A DNA stretch of 20,667 nt, taken from NCBI GenBank assembly GCA_934655935.1, contig CAKUHJ010000021.1, positions 1-20,667 of the forward strand, written 5' to 3'. Made by a program: the position numbers and the translations under genes. How positions within the stretch are numbered: the stretch's first letter is position 1; the number at the start of each line of letters is the position of its first letter. The notes beneath the pieces were generated by a model, which was not told where the DNA came from, ran no database searches, and saw only the letters and a program-made list of their open reading frames with translations. Below are positions 6,622 to 13,262 of this stretch, piece after piece. This DNA comes from an uncultured Oscillospiraceae bacterium (GTDB lineage Bacteria > Bacillota > Clostridia > Oscillospirales > Oscillospiraceae).

Positions 6622-7977
6622 TCAGAGAAGCCCCTGAATCAGGATGATCAGAATCAGCGCCGGCAGCACATACCGGAAATAGGGCTTCAGCCAGCGGCCC
6701 AGGCGGATGCCGGAGCCGGTATTTGCCTCCTCCAGATATTTGTCGAAGCCCCAGCCCCATTTGCTCACGCAGAACAGCAGGAAAATCAGAGAGCCGATGG
6801 GAAGCAGCAGATTGCTGACGAGGAAATCCTCGCTGTCAAGAATGTCGCGCGCGCCGATGAGGTGTACGGAGCTCCAGAGATTATAGCCGAACACGCACGG
6901 CAGGCTTGCGGGAATCAGAACCAGCGTCCCGATGAGCGAGGCCTTCTTCCGGCTGAAGCCGAACATATCCATGCAGAACGAAACCAGATTTTCCAGCACG
7001 GCCAGAACCGTGGAGAAGCTGGCAAAGATCATGAACAGGAAGAAGAGCGTGCCCCACAGCCGTCCAGAGGCCATATTCACAAAGACGTTCGGGAGCGTGA
7101 TGAAAATCAGCGACGGGCCCTGAGCCGGGGCGACGCCATAGGAGAAGCAGGCAGGGAAGATAATCGTGCCCGCCATCAGCGCGACAAAGGTGTCCAGCGC
7201 GCAGATATGCACCGCCTCGCCGGCAAGCGTCTGCGCCCGGCTCATGTAGCTGCCGAAAATCTCCATGGCGGCAATGCCGAGGCTGAGGGTGAAGAAGGCC
7301 TGGTTCATAGCGGCGCTCAGCACGCTGCCGAGGCCCTTTTCCCGGATAGAGTCGGCGGAAGGGAGCAGATAGAATTTCATGCCCTCTGCCGCGCCGGGGA
7401 GCGTCAGGCTGTGCACGGCCAGCACCAGAATCAGCGCCAGCAGCGCCAGCATCATGACCTTTGTGACACGCTCAAGGCCGTTCTGAAGGCCGAAGCTGCA
7501 CACCGCGAAGCCGAGCACCACGACCAGAACCGTCCAGAGGCTCATCTCGCCCGGCGAGGCCAGCAGCTGCGAGAAGACGGCGGCGGAGGCCTCTGCGTCC
7601 ATCCCGGCGGTAAACGTGCCGGTGAGGAATTTGCAGAAATAGCTGATCATCCAGCCGGTAACGGTTGTGTAATACATCATCAGGACCAGGCAGCCCAGCA
7701 TGCAGAACCAGCCGTGGACGTGCCATTTCTGGCCGGGCTTCTCCAGCTCCCGGTAGGCGAGCACCGCGCTTTTTCGCCCGGCGCGGCCGACGGCCAGCTC
7801 CATGGTCAGCACCGGCACGCCCATGCACAGCAGGCAGATCAGATAAAACAGTACAAAATAGCCGCCGCCGTTTTCTCCGGCGACGTACGGAAAGCGCCAG
7901 ACGTTTCCAATGCCGATTGCGCAGCCCGCGCTGACCAGCAGAAAGCCCAGCCGCGAGCCAAAGGATTCTCGTTTCAT
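6622..7977 (-). CDS. Sodium-dependent transporter, neurotransmitter:sodium symporter (SNF/NSS) family
   Basis: Membrane symporter that uses the sodium gradient to import amino acids or related amines. The 451-residue length matches the shorter bacterial NSS members such as MhsT, which have 11 rather than 12 helices. The TM1 signature AGCAIGIGNVWRFPYVAGENG begins at about residue 17. The unwound TM6 region reads FFTLSLGIAAMEIFGSYM, keeping the substrate-site serine of LeuT. The TM8 sodium-site segment is FASFSTVLAVLE, with hydroxyl residues in the two expected places. The change from GFGA (LeuT) to GIAA and the glutamate in TM6 mark a different substrate pocket, so the substrate is unknown. 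ATG 7977 has AGAGGAG seven bases upstream. The gene is divergent from lysR at 8101 with overlapping promoters, so that regulator probably controls it. It ends at a terminator at 6555-6587. Confidence 0.94.
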   Translation of the reverse strand: MKRESFGSRLGFLLVSAGCAIGIGNVWRFPYVAGENGGGYFVLFYLICLLCMGVPVLTMELAVGRAGRKSAVLAYRELEKPGQKWHVHGWFCMLGCLVLMMYYTTVTGWMISYFCKFLTGTFTAGMDAEASAAVFSQLLASPGEMSLWTVLVVVLGFAVCSFGLQNGLERVTKVMMLALLALILVLAVHSLTLPGAAEGMKFYLLPSADSIREKGLGSVLSAAMNQAFFTLSLGIAAMEIFGSYMSRAQTLAGEAVHICALDTFVALMAGTIIFPACFSYGVAPAQGPSLIFITLPNVFVNMASGRLWGTLFFLFMIFASFSTVLAVLENLVSFCMDMFGFSRKKASLIGTLVLIPASLPCVFGYNLWSSVHLIGARDILDSEDFLVSNLLLPIGSLIFLLFCVSKWGWGFDKYLEEANTGSGIRLGRWLKPYFRYVLPALILIILIQGLL

Positions 7978-8009
7978 GTCTCTTCTCCTCTTTCTCGATT
8001 CTGAACATC

Positions 8010-8038
8010 ATTATATGGAAAAAGTCAAGGATTGACAA
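8010..8038 (-). promoter_or_regulatory. Symporter promoter, TTGTCA-17-TATAAT
   Basis: On the minus strand, -35 TTGTCA is the complement of 8033-8038 and -10 TATAAT is the complement of 8010-8015, with a 17-base spacer. This is a near-consensus SigA promoter. Its -35 overlaps the -35 of the opposing lysR promoter by five bases, so the two cannot easily be occupied by RNA polymerase together. Confidence 0.85.
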
Positions 8039-8061
8039 GAAGCGATACGCAATGCTAGAAT
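8032..8061 (+). promoter_or_regulatory. lysR promoter, TTGACA-18-TAGAAT
   Basis: The -35 TTGACA is at 8032-8037 and the -10 TAGAAT at 8056-8061, with an 18-base spacer. This is a strong SigA-type promoter 40 bases upstream of the lysR ATG. The palindrome at 8060-8074 begins in the -10 and covers the predicted start site. Confidence 0.82.
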
Positions 8062-8074
8062 AAGTAATACTTAT
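8060..8074. promoter_or_regulatory. LysR-type operator, ATAAGT-AAT-ACTTAT
   Basis: Perfect six-base inverted repeat with a three-base centre. It contains the T-N11-A signature of LysR-type regulator sites (T8061, A8073). It sits at the lysR start point, the expected place for autorepression. Relative to the divergent symporter promoter it lies at about -65 to -70, the usual recognition-site position for activation by LysR proteins. Confidence 0.78.
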
Positions 8075-8100
8075 AATAGAAAACGGAAGGGCAGAAGGAC

Positions 8101-9015
8101 ATGAACCGCAACCAGCTCAAGTATTTCGTCTCCGCGGCAGAAAACCGCAGCATTACCCGCGCGGCCGAGCAGTTCGATATTTCGCAGACCGCGGTCACCC
8201 AGCAGATTCAGCTCCTGGAGCAGACGCTGGGCTGCGCGCTGTTTGACCGCAGCACGCGCCCGATCACGCTGACGCCCGCCGGGCGGAGCTTTTACCTGGA
8301 GGCGCGCGGCATTCTCGAGCAGATGACGCTTGCCATCGAGCACGCGCACGACGCGTCTGCGGGGCTGACGGGGAGTTTGCGCGTGGGCTATCTCAAGGGC
8401 TATGAGCGGAGCGACCTGTCGGTTCTGATGAGAAGGTTTCACCGGCAGTATCCGAACGTGCTCATCAGCTTCTACCGATGCTCCTCGGACGTGCTGGCCG
8501 CGGGGCTTCTCAACCAGGAATACGACGTGATCTTCACCTGGGACAGCACCAACCTCAAGCAGGATAAGAATTTTGAAACCTGCGTGGTGGACGAAATCCG
8601 GCTCATGGCGGCGCTTTATGCGGGGCACCGGTTCTCCAAGCGCGTGCAGCTGCGCCGCGAGGAGCTGCACGGCGAGCAGATTCTGTACATGTCGCCGTCC
8701 GAGGCCGTCGATTCCTACGGCGACGTATTTTTTATGGATCTGTACCGGCAGGCGGGCTTCAAGCCGCACATTCTCTTCCGCTCGTCCGATATTGAGAGCG
8801 TCCTGCTCATGGTTTCTGCGGAGGAGGGGATTTCCATCCTGCCCGATTACTTTACCAACAAGCTCTGCAATGCGGACAACCTGGTCTTCGTCCCGCTCGA
8901 GGGCGAGCAGGAGAAGGAGGAGATCATTGCCGCCTGGCGCAGCGATCAGCAGAATCCGGCGCTGGGCCGCTTTCTGGCGGAGCTGAAGAAGACGCTGAAG
9001 GAGTCCCACGTATAA
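8101..9015 (+). CDS. LysR family transcriptional regulator
   Basis: A 304-residue DNA-binding regulator of normal LysR length. The N-terminal winged helix-turn-helix (about 4-63) contains SITRAAEQFDISQTAVTQQI and a second signature LEQTLGCALFDRSTRPITLT. A linker helix leads to a periplasmic-binding-like effector domain (about 90-300) that should sense a small molecule. The divergent symporter gene, the overlapping promoters and the palindrome at 8060-8074 suggest that it represses its own gene and controls the symporter in response to the transported solute. The ligand is unknown. The ribosome binding region is purine-rich (GGAAGGGCAGAAGGA) rather than a clean AGGAGG, unlike most genes here. 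Hairpins after the stop (9026-9129) may end the transcript. Confidence 0.93.
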   Translation: MNRNQLKYFVSAAENRSITRAAEQFDISQTAVTQQIQLLEQTLGCALFDRSTRPITLTPAGRSFYLEARGILEQMTLAIEHAHDASAGLTGSLRVGYLKGYERSDLSVLMRRFHRQYPNVLISFYRCSSDVLAAGLLNQEYDVIFTWDSTNLKQDKNFETCVVDEIRLMAALYAGHRFSKRVQLRREELHGEQILYMSPSEAVDSYGDVFFMDLYRQAGFKPHILFRSSDIESVLLMVSAEEGISILPDYFTNKLCNADNLVFVPLEGEQEKEEIIAAWRSDQQNPALGRFLAELKKTLKESHV

Positions 9016-9025
9016 AAATAGTCAT

Positions 9026-9087
9026 AAAACTTCATGCATGCGTACACTGCATCACGAAAATGCGAAAATGCCGGTGCATGAAGTTTT
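9026..9087 (+). terminator. Long-armed hairpin after lysR
   Basis: Perfect 13-bp arms AAAACTTCATGCA (9026-9038) and TGCATGAAGTTTT (9075-9087) enclose a 36-base loop that can fold further. The right arm ends in five T residues. It starts 11 bases after the lysR stop. It may be a terminator, although the long loop and AT-rich stem base are atypical. Confidence 0.5.
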
Positions 9088-9092
9088 TGTGC

Positions 9093-9129
9093 ATCATTTC
9101 CGGTTGCCCCACAGGGGCGAGGAAATGGC
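9093..9129 (+). terminator. Second hairpin after lysR, followed by a T-rich stretch
   Basis: Nested arms CATTTCC (9095-9101)/GGAAATG (9121-9127) and GCCCC (9106-9110)/GGGGC (9114-9118) with an ACA loop. CATATTCTTATTTTT follows on the plus strand. This is a better intrinsic terminator candidate for lysR than the hairpin before it. Confidence 0.55.
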
Positions 9130-9162
9130 ATATTCTTATTTTTGCTATGCTTTTGCATAGCA

Positions 9163-9218
9163 AAAAAGTTAGAGCCGGTTCCTTTGTCCCAGTTTACCAG
9201 GACAAAGAAACCGGCTCT
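9163..9218 (-). terminator. Intrinsic terminator of ridA
   Basis: Two stem segments of 10 and 8 bp separated by one mismatch (arms 9171-9189 and 9200-9218), with a 10-base loop. On the minus strand it is followed by AACTTTTTT (complement of 9163-9171). It starts 16 bases after the ridA stop. A further hairpin, arms 9142-9150 and 9155-9163, lies immediately beyond. Confidence 0.9.
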
Positions 9219-9234
9219 GAGCGGTCACAGCCTG

Positions 9235-9612
9235 TTACAGCGCGGCGATTGCGTCAATTTCCACCTGCGCGTCCTTCGGCAGCGCGGAAACCTCAACGAC
9301 AAAGCGCGCAGGCGGGTTTTCCGGGAAAAAGGCGGCGTAGGCCTCGTTGATGCTGGCAAACGCCTTCATATCGCGGATATAGAGCCCGCACTTGACGACG
9401 TCTTCGGGCTTGCCGCCGGCGGCTTCTACGAGCGCGAAAATATTCTTCATGGACTGCCGGACCTGCGATTGCAGATCGTCCGGCATTATGCCGGTCACCG
9501 GATCAATGGGAAGCTGACCGGAGATATAAAGCGTCTGGTTCCCGACGACGGCCTGGGAATAGGGGCCGATGGCCGCGGGCGCGTTGGCAGTGCTGACAAT
9601 GCGTTTGCTCAT
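9235..9612 (-). CDS. ridA: RidA family reactive intermediate/imine deaminase
   Basis: A 125-residue protein of the RidA/YjgF/UK114 family, which hydrolyses reactive enamine and imine intermediates released by PLP enzymes such as threonine dehydratase. The protein covers the whole family length. The N-terminal STANAPAAIGPYSQAV, the central LYISGQLPIDP, and the C-terminal PPARFVVEVSALPKDAQVEID are typical. R103 and E118 match the arginine and glutamate that define catalytically active RidA members, so deaminase activity is likely rather than a divergent YjgF role. ATG 9612 gives a start MSKRIVSTANAP that matches relatives. AAAGGA lies 11 bases upstream, somewhat far. The gene follows the SRP RNA gene on the same strand by about 40-50 bases with no clear terminator between, so it may be transcribed through from there. 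Confidence 0.93.
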   Translation of the reverse strand: MSKRIVSTANAPAAIGPYSQAVVGNQTLYISGQLPIDPVTGIMPDDLQSQVRQSMKNIFALVEAAGGKPEDVVKCGLYIRDMKAFASINEAYAAFFPENPPARFVVEVSALPKDAQVEIDAIAAL

Positions 9613-9652
9613 CTTAATGACGGTCCTTTCTGTATGGCCCGGCACGGAAAAT

Positions 9653-9949
9653 CCGGCTCACGGCAAGACTGCACACCCTTCTTCGAATACGCACTACACC
9701 CGTTACCTGTACAGCCAGCTCAGAACCGGCTGCCTCACGGCACACAGGGTGGACTGCTTAGTGCTGCTTGGTTCCCCACCTGACACGGTTCACAGAGCCC
9801 TGTTGCGTAAGACCGGTTCGTCAACGCCGCTTATACAGGTCAGACGGCACAGCACGTACCCTCGGTCGGGAATTCCTCCCCACTGCTGCGGATTGTGGGC
9901 AACAGGGCACCGCAATCTCCCCGAGTAGTGCAGCCTTGCCGCGAGCCGG
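9653..9949 (-). other. 22-bp closing helix around the SRP RNA (probable precursor)
   Basis: Arms 9928-9949 and 9653-9674 pair at all 22 positions on the minus-strand RNA, with two G-U pairs. The helix extends about nine base pairs beyond the likely mature ends. B. subtilis SRP RNA is known to be cut from a precursor by RNase III, so the outer helix is a plausible processing site here. The 5' arm can alternatively join a small AGCCGG-TTTT-CCGGCT hairpin (9944-9959). Confidence 0.65.
9662..9940 (-). ncRNA. ffs: Signal recognition particle RNA, large bacterial type (scRNA)
   Basis: RNA scaffold that binds Ffh and directs ribosomes making membrane or exported proteins to the membrane. The predicted length is about 279 bases, close to the B. 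subtilis scRNA and far longer than E. coli 4.5S RNA. The 5' part carries the Alu-domain block GGGGAGATTGCGGTGCCCTG and ACAATCCGC. The Ffh-binding tip lies at 9784-9761: GTCAGG, a three-base stem, a GGAA tetraloop and AAGCAGCAC. The CAGG/AGCAGC symmetric loop is intact. The tip stem is TGG/CCA instead of the familiar TCC/GGA, a paired change that preserves the helix. Ends were set by the closing helix GGCAAGGCTGCAC with GTGCAGTCTTGCC. No protein-coding gene is credible in this interval. A possible promoter lies upstream at 9968-9997. Confidence 0.93.
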
Positions 9950-9967
9950 AAAACCGGCTTCGCCTGA

Positions 9968-9997
9968 ATCATATTCAGTCGAGCTTGCTCTCCACAA
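9968..9997 (-). promoter_or_regulatory. Possible SRP RNA promoter, TTGTGG-18-TATGAT
   Basis: On the minus strand, TTGTGG (complement of 9992-9997) and TATGAT (complement of 9968-9973) are 18 bases apart. They overlap the end of acpP, and the start site would be about 20 bases before the mature RNA. The -35 match is weak, and transcription from the acpP promoter is an alternative. Confidence 0.35.
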
Positions 9998-10193
9998 AAT
10001 CCACGAGCTCGCCGACCGTTGTGACCTTATCCTCCAGCTCCAGCTCCACGCCGAGCTGCTCCTCCAGATCCATTACCATCTCCACGGTGTCCAGAGAATC
10101 GACGCCCAGGCTTTCAAATGTGGTATCGCGGGCGATTTCATCTGCGGGAATGTCCAGCTGCGAGGCCAGATAGGACTGGATTTTTTCAAACAT
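9975..10193 (-). CDS. acpP: Acyl carrier protein
   Basis: Carrier of growing acyl chains in type II fatty acid synthesis. The 72-residue acidic helical protein has the motif LGVDSLDTVEM; S33 is the site that receives 4'-phosphopantetheine. ATG 10193 is chosen because CGGAGG lies seven bases upstream and MFEKIQSYLA begins like other ACPs; reading from further upstream adds a non-homologous leader. It stands alone, without fab genes beside it, between sigA and the SRP RNA. It has its own strong promoter at 10255-10282. No FapR-like palindrome is evident. Since it is the only ACP here and has the standard motif, the housekeeping role is likely, but a dedicated ACP for another pathway cannot be excluded. 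Confidence 0.95.
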   Translation of the reverse strand: MFEKIQSYLASQLDIPADEIARDTTFESLGVDSLDTVEMVMDLEEQLGVELELEDKVTTVGELVDFVESKLD

Positions 10194-10254
10194 GTCAATT
10201 CCTCCGTTACAGACGGCGAACCAGAAATCCCGCCGCCCAAGTTTCAACAAGACT

Positions 10255-10282
10255 ATGATACGGATATTTTCGCGCTTGTCAA
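10255..10282 (-). promoter_or_regulatory. acpP promoter, TTGACA-16-TATCAT
   Basis: On the minus strand, a consensus -35 TTGACA (complement of 10277-10282) and -10 TATCAT (complement of 10255-10260) have a 16-base spacer. The leader to the acpP ATG is about 55 bases. It separates acpP from the sigA operon upstream, where no clear terminator is seen. Confidence 0.8.
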
Positions 10283-10306
10283 GAGGAAATCTTCAAATTG
10301 CCGCGC

Positions 10307-11500
10307 TCAGCTCAGAAAGTCGCGGAGCTTCTTGCTGCGCGACGGGTGCCGCAGCTTTCTGAGCGCCTTGGATTCGATCTGGCGGATACGCTCGCGGGTC
10401 ACGTCAAACTGCCGCCCGACCTCCTCCAGCGTGTGCGGCCTGCCGTCGGTCAGGCCGAAGCGCATGCGCAGGACCTGCTGCTCGCGGCTGGTGAGCGTGG
10501 ACAGAACCTCCTCCAGCTGCTCGCGCAGAAGGGAGTACGAGGCTTCCTCCGAGGGCTGGGAGGCCTCGTCGTCCGGGACGAAGTCGCCCAGATGGCTGTC
10601 CTCCTCCTCGCCGATCGGCGTTTCCAGAGAGACCGGCTCCTGCGCAATTTTCAGAACCTCCTCCACCTTGCTGACCTCCAGATGCAGCTCGTCCGCAATT
10701 TCCTGCGTGGTGGGCTCCCGGCCAAGCTGCTGCACCATGGCGTGTGAGGTGCGCAGAACCCGGTTGATGGTTTCCACCATGTGCACGGGGATGCGGATGG
10801 TGCGCGCCTGGTCGGCGATGGCGCGGGTAATGGACTGGCGGATCCACCAGGTGGCATAGGTGGAGAACTTGTAGCCCTTGGTGTAGTCGAATTTTTCAAC
10901 GGCCTTCATGAGACCCAGGTTTCCCTCCTGAATGAGGTCCAGAAGCTGCATCCCGCGGCCGACATAGCGCTTGGCAATGGAAACCACCAGCCGCAGATTT
11001 GCCTCCGACATGCGCTTGCGCGCGTCCTCGTCGCCCTCGGCCATACGCTTGGCGACCTCGAGCTCCTCCTCCGGAGACAGGAGCTTGATGCGCCCGATCT
11101 CCTTGAGGTACATGCGGACCGGATCGTCGAGCTTGACGCCGTCCGGGACGTCCTCTGCGTTCTCAAGCGCCTGGGCGTCTGCAAGGTCGGCCTCGTCCTG
11201 CGCGTCCAGTCCCTCCTCCTCGATGGACTGAATTTCATCCAGCGTCGGGTCGTCCAGATCGCCGGCCTTGCCGATCAGGTCCAGAACGTCGGAAACGTCG
11301 ATTTCGATGCCCGCGCTCTCCAGAATGTCATAGAACTGCTCGGTCTGTGCCTGCGTGGCGTCGATGTCGTCCAGGGTGCTGACCAACAGCTTGGAGGAAA
11401 TTTTTTTGGTCTTGCAGGCGCCCTCCAGCAGAGCTTCCAGCTTTTTGCGGCTCTGCTCCGGCAGCTCCATTTTTTTCAGAAGTTCCTGAAAGTTTTCCAT
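10307..11500 (-). CDS. sigA: Primary RNA polymerase sigma factor SigA (RpoD)
   Basis: Housekeeping sigma-70 factor that directs core RNA polymerase to -35/-10 promoters. The 397-residue protein has an N-terminal region 1.1-like part (1-80), an acidic linker (about 81-120), region 1.2 ([18 protein letters not shown], 125-142), region 2 (about 165-230, with [21 protein letters not shown]), region 3, and region 4 ending in [20 protein letters not shown] (367-386). The length is typical of Firmicute SigA, without the large non-conserved insertion of E. coli RpoD. ATG 11500 has GGAGGG seven bases upstream, and that site lies inside the end of dnaG three bases away. It is therefore the third gene of the dgt-dnaG-sigA operon, a conserved arrangement linking replication priming and transcription. 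Confidence 0.98.
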   Translation of the reverse strand: MENFQELLKKMELPEQSRKKLEALLEGACKTKKISSKLLVSTLDDIDATQAQTEQFYDILESAGIEIDVSDVLDLIGKAGDLDDPTLDEIQSIEEEGLDAQDEADLADAQALENAEDVPDGVKLDDPVRMYLKEIGRIKLLSPEEELEVAKRMAEGDEDARKRMSEANLRLVVSIAKRYVGRGMQLLDLIQEGNLGLMKAVEKFDYTKGYKFSTYATWWIRQSITRAIADQARTIRIPVHMVETINRVLRTSHAMVQQLGREPTTQEIADELHLEVSKVEEVLKIAQEPVSLETPIGEEEDSHLGDFVPDDEASQPSEEASYSLLREQLEEVLSTLTSREQQVLRMRFGLTDGRPHTLEEVGRQFDVTRERIRQIESKALRKLRHPSRSKKLRDFLS

Positions 11501-11503
11501 AAG

Positions 11504-13240
11504 TTACCCTCCATATCTCTTTTTTTCAGCCGCCAGCGCAAGCAGCGCGGCGTCGTCCCGCCCGGCCGTGCGCAGCGCGGCCTCCTGGCGGATGATGCGG
11601 ATATAATCAGAAAGCGCCTCGTCGCTGACCAGCGTGTCGGTTTTCTGCGCCACGCAGGAAAGATGCGCCATTTCCTCCGCCTGGAAATGCTCTGCCAGCG
11701 CGGACAGCTCCGCGCGGCCGGTGCGAAGATAGCTTTCGCGGAGCAGGCGGTAGGCGCGGCCGAGAAGCTCGCAGGAGAATTCCTCCGGCGAGAGCGAAAT
11801 CTGAGGAAGAAGCTGCGGCTCCTTGAGAACCAGCCGAAAAAGCCCCTCCTCTGCCATCGCGGAGCGGAGATTGTCGTAGCGCAGGCCCCGGATTTTCGGC
11901 TGCTGCCGCCGCGCGGGGGCCAGATCCTCCGCCTCCTGCTTCTTTTCTGCGCGGCTGCGGAGCCGGCGGTAGCTTTTGGAGACCTCCAGCTGCATGGCCT
12001 GCGGCGAGACGCCTGCGGCCTCCGCGGCGCGCGCGCCGTAAACCTCGCGCGCGGCGGCGCTTGGGAAGCTGGCGACAAGCTCGGAGGCCTCCTTCAGGAA
12101 GGCCACGCGCTGCTCGTCCTGCGTCAGATCGTATTTCCGCCTCAGGCTCTGCAGGCGGTATTCCGCCTGATCCTCCGACTTGTCCAGCAGGAGGCTGAAG
12201 CGGTCCGGACCGTATTTTTTCAGGAACTCGTCCGGGTCCTTTGCGCCCTGCATCCGCAGCACCCGGACGCTCAGCCCCGCCTTTTCCAGCATCGGGATGG
12301 CGCGGCGCGTGGCGTTCTGGCCGGCCTCGTCGCCGTCGTAGGTCAGAACGATCTGATCGGTATACTTGCCAAGAAGGTTGGCATGCTCCTCGGTCAGGGA
12401 GGTGCCAAGCGATGCGACCGCGCAGTCAAAGCCGTACTGGTGCAGGGCGATGGCGTCCATATAGCCCTCGGTCAGGATGATGCGGCCCTGCTTGCTCTTG
12501 CGGGCAATGTTCAGGGCGAAAAGATTTTTTCGCTTGTTGAAGATGACGGTTTCCGGGGAATTGAGGTATTTTGGCGTCGAATCGTCCAGTACGCGTCCGC
12601 CGAAGCCGATGATATTGCCGCGGACGTCAATGATCGGGAACATGACGCGGTTGCGGAAGCGGTCGTATACGCCGCCCTTTTTTCCCCGGATGACCAGGCC
12701 GGCCTGCTCAAGCTCCTGCTCGGAATAGCCCTTGGCGCGCATGGCGTCCGTCAGCGCGGACCATTCATCCGGGCTGTAGCCAAGGCCGAAGCGCGTGACG
12801 GTCTGCGCCGAAAGCGCGCGCTTTGCAAGGTAGGCCTGCGCGCTCTGGCCGCAGGGCGCGAGAAGCTGGGCGCGGAAGAAGCGCGCAGCGTCCTTGCACA
12901 GGGCCCAGAGCCGCTCCTGCAGCTGATACTGCGAGCGGTAGCCCTCGTCCTCCGGGACCTCCATCCCGGCGCGCTTGGCAAGCAGGCGCACGGCGTCCGG
13001 AAAGTCCAGCGCCTCGGCCTCCATGATAAAGTTGATGACGCCTCCGCCCTTGTGGCAGCCGAAGCAGTAGTAGATGCCCTTTCCGGGCGAGACGGAAAAC
13101 GACGGCGTCTTTTCCGAATGGAACGGACACAGCCCGAAGAGATTTCCGCCCTTGCGCGTCAGGGAGACATATTGGCCCACAACGTCCTCGATGGGGCTGC
13201 GCTCGACAAGCTCGTCCAGAAAATTTTGGGGAAAGGCCAT
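11504..13240 (-). CDS. dnaG: DNA primase DnaG
   Basis: Makes RNA primers for DNA replication at the fork, in partnership with the replicative helicase. The 578-residue protein has a CHC2 zinc finger (C38, H41, C59, C62) at the N-terminus, a catalytic core, and a TOPRIM fold. The TOPRIM glutamate is E258 in ILTEGYMD, with D302 and D304 in TYDGDEAG. The C-terminal 130-150 residues, which should bind helicase, are less conserved. ATG 13240 has AAAGGAGG six bases upstream. The gene begins 22 bases after dgt and ends three bases before sigA, so one operon is likely. Nothing is missing compared with the family. Confidence 0.98.
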   Translation of the reverse strand: MAFPQNFLDELVERSPIEDVVGQYVSLTRKGGNLFGLCPFHSEKTPSFSVSPGKGIYYCFGCHKGGGVINFIMEAEALDFPDAVRLLAKRAGMEVPEDEGYRSQYQLQERLWALCKDAARFFRAQLLAPCGQSAQAYLAKRALSAQTVTRFGLGYSPDEWSALTDAMRAKGYSEQELEQAGLVIRGKKGGVYDRFRNRVMFPIIDVRGNIIGFGGRVLDDSTPKYLNSPETVIFNKRKNLFALNIARKSKQGRIILTEGYMDAIALHQYGFDCAVASLGTSLTEEHANLLGKYTDQIVLTYDGDEAGQNATRRAIPMLEKAGLSVRVLRMQGAKDPDEFLKKYGPDRFSLLLDKSEDQAEYRLQSLRRKYDLTQDEQRVAFLKEASELVASFPSAAAREVYGARAAEAAGVSPQAMQLEVSKSYRRLRSRAEKKQEAEDLAPARRQQPKIRGLRYDNLRSAMAEEGLFRLVLKEPQLLPQISLSPEEFSCELLGRAYRLLRESYLRTGRAELSALAEHFQAEEMAHLSCVAQKTDTLVSDEALSDYIRIIRQEAALRTAGRDDAALLALAAEKKRYGG

Positions 13241-13262
13241 GCGCCGCCTCCTTTCTGTGCGC

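Noticed and set aside
8015..8030. TTGACT seven bases before the symporter -10 as its -35
   Set aside because: The spacing is far too short; TTGTCA at 17 bases is the workable -35.
9569..9972. Short open frames on both strands between ridA and acpP
   Set aside because: They coincide with the SRP RNA, whose conserved blocks and pairing explain the sequence.
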